Below are positions 14,189-19,274 of a DNA stretch of 19,274 nucleotides, in pieces; within the stretch, counting starts at the first letter, position 1, and each line of letters starts with the position of its first letter. The notes under the pieces were generated by a model. That model had not been told where the DNA came from. It saw only the letters and a list, made by a program, of their open reading frames with translations, and searched no databases. Position numbers and translations under genes: made by a program. This DNA is from an uncultured Actinomycetes bacterium. GTDB lineage: Bacteria > Actinomycetota > Actinomycetes > Nanopelagicales > Nanopelagicaceae. Where the stretch lies: the NCBI GenBank assembly GCA_903822245.1, contig CAIJOE010000078.1, positions 1 to 19,274 on the forward strand, in the 5' to 3' direction.

Positions 14189-16039
14189 CTAAATTGAATA
14201 AGGATCCAGTCTTATTGAGATGGGAGATAACGATTTTAGAGATCGGTATCTTGAGAGAGAATGAATGAAGTTAGAGAATTTATCCGATTCACCAATATCC
14301 ACGCGAAGTGTCAATTTCGACTTACCCGAGGATGAAGTGTCCGATGTAATCGAATGGATTAGTTGGAAATCTAACTTGTCCATGGACCTGGATATTTTCT
14401 CAATTTCAGGGGTTTCACCAAATAAAGTGGCAATCCGAACAAATGGGGGCAGACTTACACTTTTACGTTCTTCTAACTCACGCAAACAAGCCTGTAGTAC
14501 ATCGTACTTAATTAAGCTCTGTGCGAATATATGATCTGCTTCGATATCTAAGTAAAAATTTCCACCTTGCTTCAAGCGAACTAGGTTATTGTTTATAACT
14601 CTGATCGCCATTTCACTAGAACGCAAACCAATACGTGAAACAAGGGATTCAACCGATAATTCAACGACAGCTTCATACTCCCCATCGGGCTCACATCCAT
14701 ATGTTGCGATTACCAAAAGATTATCTTGGGAGATAGGCAATTTATCGATTCGGTTGTTGCCTCTTGAAAAAATTGTCCGAGCTCCTGGGACTTGTCGACC
14801 TAATTCTTCAGCGAATCGCGCACCCCCTTTGGAAATAGTTCTAATACTTTCTCCCTGACACCAAATGCACTTCCAATTTATATAAGACTTTGCACAAATC
14901 GAACATTTGGCCTGTTCACCTTTTGCTTCAAAAAACAGGTGACCACCGCACGAACACATTGCCTGATTTCGACACTTCTGGCAAGAAAAACTATTTATAT
15001 AGCCCGGATCTCCAATAGAAACTAGGACGTTACCTTTTTTAAGTCCATCTTTTATCACTGAGATTTCCGAGAGATTTCCATTTTTGAAGAAGACTTTCGC
15101 CTTTTTCTCCCTTGCCGTATTACTTATATTTTTAGCCTTTATCCAGCCAATATCTATAAGTCGCGTGATCTCCATCGACGGAGAGGCAGAGATGAACTGT
15201 AATGAATGCGATTGTGTCCTCATCATCGACACATCCCGTACATTCCACCCAGGAAAACGCCTTTCATACATTGACTCATCGCCATCATCTAGGACGATGA
15301 TGCGTGAGTTAGGAAGCAAAGGAGTGAACACTGCGCTGCGAGTACCTATAACTAATTTTGGACTGTCAAATACCGATTTCAAATAGTTCGAATACCGTGT
15401 GGACTTATCTAGATGAGAACCTAATTCAAGAATTTCGTGTTCGCCTAGTCTTTCTCGGATCTGAATAAGATCTCGTTGGTCTGGCACGATTACTAAGATC
15501 TGACCCTTATATTTAGAGTCCTCAATAATATTTATAATCTGCCTTACCAGGTCATCTTTGTTGGTGATTTGAGTATAGAAAACTGTTCCATTCCCGGTTG
15601 GTTTCGCAGTCAGCGGAAGAACCCTATTCTCATAATTCTTTTCAATTCTAACCGCGCGAGGTGGTATTGCAGAGGCAATTACATCCCAACTTGAACAGGC
15701 GTATCTAGAAGAAACCTGCGAAATTAATTCCAACACCTCACCCTTATAGATTGCTAGTTCCGAAAGGACCTTAACTATAAATTTGAGCTGGGAGTCTTTC
15801 TCGGTTAGTTCTCGTCTAGAAACCACATATCCTTGAAACGAACGAGCACCAAAGGGGACCTCAACTAAAGCGCCTACTTTTAAGTTTGTAAGTTCTTCGG
15901 CTATTAAGTAATCAAATGGATCAGATAAGTGCGCTATACCCGTGTCTACTAGTACCTGTGCAACAGGCAAAGAACAAGTAGCAATACTGCGCTTGCCAAC
16001 TAGTTCTCGCTTTAACTTTAGCGGCTTAACTTCCGCCAT
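14189..16039 (-). CDS. priA: PriA-like primosomal protein N', helicase motifs degenerate
   Basis: 616 residues. The N-terminal 3'-DNA-end-binding domain is clear (VLVDTGIAHLSDPFDYLI; VGALVEVPFGARSFQGYVV). Eight cysteines between about residues 350 and 393, arranged as four CxxC/CxC pairs, form the two-zinc binding region of PriA. No Walker A (family form GVTGSGKTE) exists: the matching region has PTGNGTVFY. The Walker B equivalent near residue 250 reads LDDGDES instead of DEEH. UniProt notes for actinobacterial PriA that no helicase activity is expected, so this fits the phylum rather than a broken gene: the frame is intact throughout. The role is probably structural, in replication restart. 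ATG 16039 lies 6 nt after the metK stop with no Shine-Dalgarno, so translation may be coupled. Confidence 0.9.
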   Translation of the reverse strand: MAEVKPLKLKRELVGKRSIATCSLPVAQVLVDTGIAHLSDPFDYLIAEELTNLKVGALVEVPFGARSFQGYVVSRRELTEKDSQLKFIVKVLSELAIYKGEVLELISQVSSRYACSSWDVIASAIPPRAVRIEKNYENRVLPLTAKPTGNGTVFYTQITNKDDLVRQIINIIEDSKYKGQILVIVPDQRDLIQIRERLGEHEILELGSHLDKSTRYSNYLKSVFDSPKLVIGTRSAVFTPLLPNSRIIVLDDGDESMYERRFPGWNVRDVSMMRTQSHSLQFISASPSMEITRLIDIGWIKAKNISNTAREKKAKVFFKNGNLSEISVIKDGLKKGNVLVSIGDPGYINSFSCQKCRNQAMCSCGGHLFFEAKGEQAKCSICAKSYINWKCIWCQGESIRTISKGGARFAEELGRQVPGARTIFSRGNNRIDKLPISQDNLLVIATYGCEPDGEYEAVVELSVESLVSRIGLRSSEMAIRVINNNLVRLKQGGNFYLDIEADHIFAQSLIKYDVLQACLRELEERKSVSLPPFVRIATLFGETPEIEKISRSMDKLDFQLIHSITSDTSSSGKSKLTLRVDIGESDKFSNFIHSLSRYRSLKSLSPISIRLDPYSI

Positions 16040-16045
16040 CTCAGA

Positions 16046-17239
16046 CTACTTAGCAGCTGCTTCTTGAAGAGCCTTGGCTCGATCTGTTTTCTCCCATGTG
16101 AAATCTGGAAGTTCACGACCGAAGTGTCCGTAAGAAGCGGTAGCCGAATAGATTGGACGCATAAGATTTAGATCTCTGATTATTGCAGCTGGACGTAGAT
16201 CAAATGTGGCTAGGACCGCATCGACGATCTTATTGACCGGAACCTTTTCTGTACCAAAAGTCTCAACAAACAAACCAACAGGTTGCGCTTTTCCAATCGC
16301 ATAAGCAACTTGAACTTCACAGCGCGATGCTAAACCAGCGGCCACGACATTCTTTGCGATCCAGCGCATGGCATAAGCCGCAGAACGATCAACCTTTGAT
16401 GGGTCTTTGCCTGAGAAAGCTCCCCCGCCGTGGCGAGCCATACCACCATAGGTATCAACGATGATCTTTCGACCCGTAAGGCCCGCATCGCCCATTGGCC
16501 CACCAATGACAAATCGTCCGGTTGGATTTATAAGAATTCGCACGTCCGAGGTATCGATCTTCAAGTCTTTAATCATTGGATCGATTACCAACTTTTTCAA
16601 TTCTGGAGCCAAAGTCTTTTCTAAATCAACATGCGGTGCGTGCTGAGTGGAAATAACAAGAGTATTTAGAGCCACCGCTTTATCACCGTCGTATTCGATC
16701 GTAACCTGTGTCTTGCCATCTGGACGCAAATAATCAACTGCCCCGTCCTTGCGAACTTTCGATAGTTGCATTGATAGTTTGTGAGCCAAAGCGATTGGTA
16801 ATGGCATCAATTCTGGTGTGTCATCGCAGGCATAACCAAACATTAGGCCTTGGTCGCCAGCTCCTTGAAGATCTAATGGATCTGCAGAAGAAGAAACTCG
16901 CTTTTCAAATGCCGAATCCACGCCTTGGGCAATGTCCTGGGATTGTTGCCCGATGGAGAGAGATACTCCACATGAATTACCATCAAAACCTTTGTCAGAT
17001 GAATCGTATCCAATGCGTAAAACAGTATCTCGCACGATTGTCATAACATCTGCGTAACCATTTGTTGTTACTTCACCAGCGACGTGCACCTGTCCGGTTG
17101 TGATTAAAGTTTCAACAGCAACGCGGCTCTTGGCATCCTGGCTCAGAAGAGAATCCAAGATTGCATCTGAGATCTGATCAGCCATCTTGTCTGGGTGGCC
17201 TTCAGTTACTGATTCGGAGGTAAATAGACGTTTACTCAT
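16046..17239 (-). CDS. metK: S-adenosylmethionine synthetase
   Basis: This 397-residue enzyme makes S-adenosylmethionine from ATP and methionine. Hallmarks are TEGHPDKMADQISDAILD with H15 and D17, the GAGDQGLMFGYA hexapeptide region in the second repeat, and the P-loop-like GGGAFSGKDPSKVDRS with the catalytic lysines. Length is normal. ATG 17239 is preceded at 6 nt by TAGGTT, with TTGAAA 16 nt further upstream, so it has a credible promoter lying inside the 3' end of coaBC. No leader exists that could hold a SAM riboswitch. metK and priA are separated by 6 nt. Methyl-group supply would serve RsmB and other methyltransferases. Confidence 0.97.
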   Translation of the reverse strand: MSKRLFTSESVTEGHPDKMADQISDAILDSLLSQDAKSRVAVETLITTGQVHVAGEVTTNGYADVMTIVRDTVLRIGYDSSDKGFDGNSCGVSLSIGQQSQDIAQGVDSAFEKRVSSSADPLDLQGAGDQGLMFGYACDDTPELMPLPIALAHKLSMQLSKVRKDGAVDYLRPDGKTQVTIEYDGDKAVALNTLVISTQHAPHVDLEKTLAPELKKLVIDPMIKDLKIDTSDVRILINPTGRFVIGGPMGDAGLTGRKIIVDTYGGMARHGGGAFSGKDPSKVDRSAAYAMRWIAKNVVAAGLASRCEVQVAYAIGKAQPVGLFVETFGTEKVPVNKIVDAVLATFDLRPAAIIRDLNLMRPIYSATASYGHFGRELPDFTWEKTDRAKALQEAAAK

Positions 17240-17243
17240 TGCG

Positions 17244-18431
17244 CTAACCTAACTTATCCATGGCTCGTTTCAACAATTCAAACGCAAGCGTGTCCTTGTT
17301 ACTTAGATCAAATGCATCGCTTTGCCCTGAAGAATCGAGAATCCATCCGCTAGTTTGCTCTGAGCCAAAAACAGCGCCGTCCGTCACATCATTTAAGTAA
17401 AGAAGATCTGCCTTTTTTGTGACCAGTTTGCGTTTTGCCTCCTCCAACATATCCCCTGAAGTTTCAGCAGCAAACGCAACTATAATTTGCTTTTTCTTAG
17501 ATTCTGAGACATCAGCCAAGATATCTATATTCGCCCTCAAATTTATGGCTTGTAAATTCGACTTTTTAATTTTCTGATCTGAGGACTTATCTGGTCGGAC
17601 ATCTGCCACAGCCGCACTCATAAATAGAAGGTTAGTGACATTAAAATGTTTAATAACTTCTCTATGCAGCTCAAGGGCGCTCTCCACATCGATGCGAATA
17701 GCACCTATGGGTGTTGGTAGATTCACGTTTGCAGCGACAAGCGTAACTTCTGCGCCTTGGGCAAGAGCTGCTTTCGCAATCGCGAATCCTTGCTTTCCAC
17801 TTGAACGATTTCCGATGTAACGAACTGGATCAATTGCCTCACGTGTTCCCCCGGCAGTTATGAGTACTTTGACGCCCGCAAGCGGAAGAGAAATTTCTAA
17901 GTATTTTGTCACTTGTGAAACTATTTTCTCCACGGTTGGGTATCTACCGACCCCATAGTCCAACCCGGTCATGCGACCTTCATCTGGTTCAATCACTAAA
18001 GCGCCTCGAGATCTAATCTTTGCTACATTCTCTTGTGTTGCCGCGTTTGCCCACATCTCTGGATGCATTGCGGGCACCAAAATCAATGGGGCATTGGCGG
18101 CCAAAACAACGTTGGTCAATAGGTCATCAGCCAAACCATTTGCAATCTTTGCCAGCAAATCAGCAGTTGTTGGGGCAATGATGATTAATGATGCCTTCTT
18201 AGCTAACTTGATATGTGGAACGTCGTAAACGTTATTCCAAAGGTTTGTCTGAACCGGATGACCTGAAAGAGCTTCCCATGTGGCGCTTCCAACAAAATTA
18301 AGACTTGATTGGGTAGGGATTACCGTTACGTCAAAATTTAATTCCTGAAGCCGTCTAAGTAAGTCTGCCGACTTGTATGCTGAAATCCCTGCGCTAATGC
18401 CAAGAATAACTTCTCGGCTTGCCAGGATCAT
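17244..18431 (-). CDS. coaBC: Bifunctional phosphopantothenoylcysteine decarboxylase/phosphopantothenate-cysteine ligase
   Basis: This 395-residue fusion supplies two coenzyme A steps. The N-terminal half is the FMN-binding CoaC decarboxylase: GISAGISAYKSADLLRRL, the active-site His in DVPHIKLAKKASL, IIAPTTADLLAKIANGLADD, and PAMHPEMW (E. coli has PAMN). The segment matching the E. coli substrate-flap cysteine reads GLDYGVGR and has no Cys; I recall the same His and missing Cys in actinobacterial enzymes, unverified. The C-terminal half is CoaB: ITAGGTREAIDPVRYIGNRSSGKQG, which starts at about residue 190, and KIKK near 285. It starts 15 nt after the rpoZ stop with no Shine-Dalgarno; a TAAAGT lies only 4 nt before the ATG and is not counted as a promoter. 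Confidence 0.95.
   Translation of the reverse strand: MILASREVILGISAGISAYKSADLLRRLQELNFDVTVIPTQSSLNFVGSATWEALSGHPVQTNLWNNVYDVPHIKLAKKASLIIIAPTTADLLAKIANGLADDLLTNVVLAANAPLILVPAMHPEMWANAATQENVAKIRSRGALVIEPDEGRMTGLDYGVGRYPTVEKIVSQVTKYLEISLPLAGVKVLITAGGTREAIDPVRYIGNRSSGKQGFAIAKAALAQGAEVTLVAANVNLPTPIGAIRIDVESALELHREVIKHFNVTNLLFMSAAVADVRPDKSSDQKIKKSNLQAINLRANIDILADVSESKKKQIIVAFAAETSGDMLEEAKRKLVTKKADLLYLNDVTDGAVFGSEQTSGWILDSSGQSDAFDLSNKDTLAFELLKRAMDKLG
17246..17273 (-). promoter_or_regulatory. Promoter of metK inside the coaBC 3' end
   Basis: On the minus strand TTGAAA (-35-like) is followed by 16 nt and TAGGTT (17246-17251), then exactly 6 nt and ATG 17239. It is the only promoter here where I also see a reasonable -35. 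It overlaps the coaBC stop. Confidence 0.6.
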
Positions 18432-18446
18432 GTTTACTTTAGGAGA

Positions 18447-18719
18447 TTAGGCTGAAACTTCTGGAGTTGTTGGCTCCAAGTTTTCAATAGTTAAAAGACC
18501 GCCGTTAATTTCGCGAAGCGCAATTGAAAGAGGCTTTTCATGAACATAAGTTTCAACTAGTGGACCAACATATTCAAGGAGACCCTCACCAAGTTGTGAA
18601 TAGTAGGCATTAATTTGGCGTGCACGCTTAGCTGCATAAAGAACTAATGAATACTTAGATCCCGCGGCATCTAGTAATTGATCGATTGGTGGGTTTGTGA
18701 TGCCATCCATTGCTGTCAT
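18447..18719 (-). CDS. rpoZ: RNA polymerase omega subunit
   Basis: This 90-residue subunit binds beta-prime and helps RNA polymerase assembly and stability. The actinobacterial pattern is clear: GITNPPIDQLLDAAGSKYSLV, then YAAKRARQINAYYSQLGEGLLEYVGPLV, then EKPLSIALREINGGLL. ATG 18719 overlaps the gmk stop as ATGA and has AAGGAAGG 6 nt upstream, so it is chosen over the in-frame ATG at 18710. It sits between gmk and coaBC, the standard arrangement in actinobacteria. Confidence 0.97.
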   Translation of the reverse strand: MTAMDGITNPPIDQLLDAAGSKYSLVLYAAKRARQINAYYSQLGEGLLEYVGPLVETYVHEKPLSIALREINGGLLTIENLEPTTPEVSA

Positions 18720-19274
18720 GACTTGCCTTCCTTGCTGCTTCTTGAAGAGGCTAAGGATAGCAGTCTCTGAGCTACCTCTTCGACCCGCTCATTAATGACG
18801 ATTTCATCGAATTCAACAGCGCAAGCCATCTCTTCCTCTGCCAATGCAAGTCTTGCAGCTCGGCGTTCAGGAGAATCGGTACCTCTTGCAGTAAGTCGCT
18901 CAACAAGGGCTTCCCAAGATGGAGGTGAGATAAATACCAAAAGCGCCGTGGGATCAGCCTTGCGAACCTGACGCGCACCGGCTATCTCGATCTCTAGAAG
19001 AACGTGCTTTCCGATATTTCGATTCTCAAACACTTCATTCTTGGGGGTTCCATATCTGTTGCCGGCAAACTCTGCCCATTCTAAGAACTCGCCTTTGCTA
19101 ATCATTTCATCAAACTTCTCATTAGTTAAGAAGTAGTAATCAACACCATGAACTTCACTTTCGCGTGGTTCTCTAGTTGTTGCCGAGACACTTACCCATA
19201 CAGAAGGATGCCCTCGCAAATGCTTTGTGATCGTACTTTTTCCAACTCCACCTGGGCCAGACATGACGATCAAC
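18716..19274 (-). CDS. gmk: Guanylate kinase (5' end missing)
   Basis: 186 codons are visible and the frame is still open at the right edge, so the true N-terminus lies outside the window. The first in-frame start-like codon (TTG at 19273) would leave too short a lead before the P-loop. The enzyme phosphorylates GMP to GDP. Features are the P-loop GPGGVGKST near the visible N-terminus, the GMP-binding VSATTREPRESEVHGVDYYFLTNEKFDEMI, and the FLEWAEFAGNRYGTP region. The LID/C-terminal part has RLTARGTDSPE. The stop overlaps rpoZ by 4 nt. In relatives an integration-host-factor gene usually lies just upstream, outside this window. Confidence 0.95.
   Translation of the reverse strand, partial: LIVMSGPGGVGKSTITKHLRGHPSVWVSVSATTREPRESEVHGVDYYFLTNEKFDEMISKGEFLEWAEFAGNRYGTPKNEVFENRNIGKHVLLEIEIAGARQVRKADPTALLVFISPPSWEALVERLTARGTDSPERRAARLALAEEEMACAVEFDEIVINERVEEVAQRLLSLASSRSSKEGKS
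18726..18733 (-). promoter_or_regulatory. Shine-Dalgarno of rpoZ
   Basis: AAGGAAGG on the minus strand inside the end of gmk, 6 nt before ATG 18719. It decides the upstream of two close ATG codons as the start. Confidence 0.75.

Noticed and set aside
15084..15386. Hydrophobic-looking open frame antisense to priA (100 codons)
   Set aside because: It lies wholly opposite well-supported priA coding sequence with domain and cysteine motifs; no promoter or ribosome site was seen for it.
16040..17300. Possible SAM riboswitch or other leader element upstream of metK
   Set aside because: The region directly upstream is coaBC coding sequence and the predicted transcript starts at the ATG, so there is no leader.
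1..19274. CRISPR array, insertion sequence, prophage, toxin-antitoxin or defence island
   Set aside because: No repeated spacer units, transposase or integrase motifs, terminal repeats near the tRNA, or small paired unknown genes were seen; every gene but DUF3090, DUF554 and the YczE-like gene belongs to a characterised family.

Overview
The window looks like a compact, low-to-moderate GC chromosome segment from an actinobacterium (Actinomycetota). The signs are the gene order gmk-rpoZ-coaBC-metK-priA-def-fmt-rsmB-rpe-hisE-hisG, a DUF3090 gene paired with an MSMEG_4193-type phosphomutase, a two-ACT-domain SerB facing a lone ABC ATPase, and a PriA without a recognisable Walker A. Low GC by eye, gaps of at most about 60 bases and repeated overlap of convergent genes suggest a streamlined genome, such as the freshwater acI/Nanopelagicales group. 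That placement is inference, not shown by a marker gene.

Layout, left to right. 1-1096 (-): DUF3090 (3' end cut off by the window) and a histidine phosphatase. 1145-2092 (+): aldo/keto reductase. 2099-3442 (-): M20 metallopeptidase. 3504-3587 (+): tRNA-Leu(GAG), followed by thymidine kinase and a zinc alcohol dehydrogenase. 5333-6061 (-) and 6104-6805 (+): a divergent pair of membrane proteins (DUF554 and YczE-like). 6768-8186 (-): uracil-DNA glycosylase downstream of an ABC ATPase. 8245-9462 (+): phosphoserine phosphatase. 9459-19274 (-): a nearly 10-kb co-directional block of hisG, hisE, rpe, rsmB, fmt, def, priA, metK, coaBC, rpoZ and gmk (5' end cut off by the window). No mobile element, CRISPR array, phage gene or intergenic stretch over 300 bases is present.

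The large block is core housekeeping: nucleotide and CoA supply, RNA polymerase omega, S-adenosylmethionine, replication restart, N-formylmethionine addition and removal (fmt/def), 16S rRNA methylation, the pentose phosphate pathway and the first histidine steps. The PRPP used by HisG derives from pentose phosphates.

The clearest non-gene signal is in the starts. Nine transcription units have a TANNNT hexamer exactly 6 nt before an ATG or GTG, and a tenth (hisE) has it at 5 nt. This is the geometry of leaderless mRNAs. Several operon-internal genes (rpoZ, rsmB, hisG, the alcohol dehydrogenase) instead have Shine-Dalgarno sequences. The pattern helps choose start codons and splits the long block into sub-operons. 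I found no convincing new multi-gene system; the window is mainly conserved core genome.
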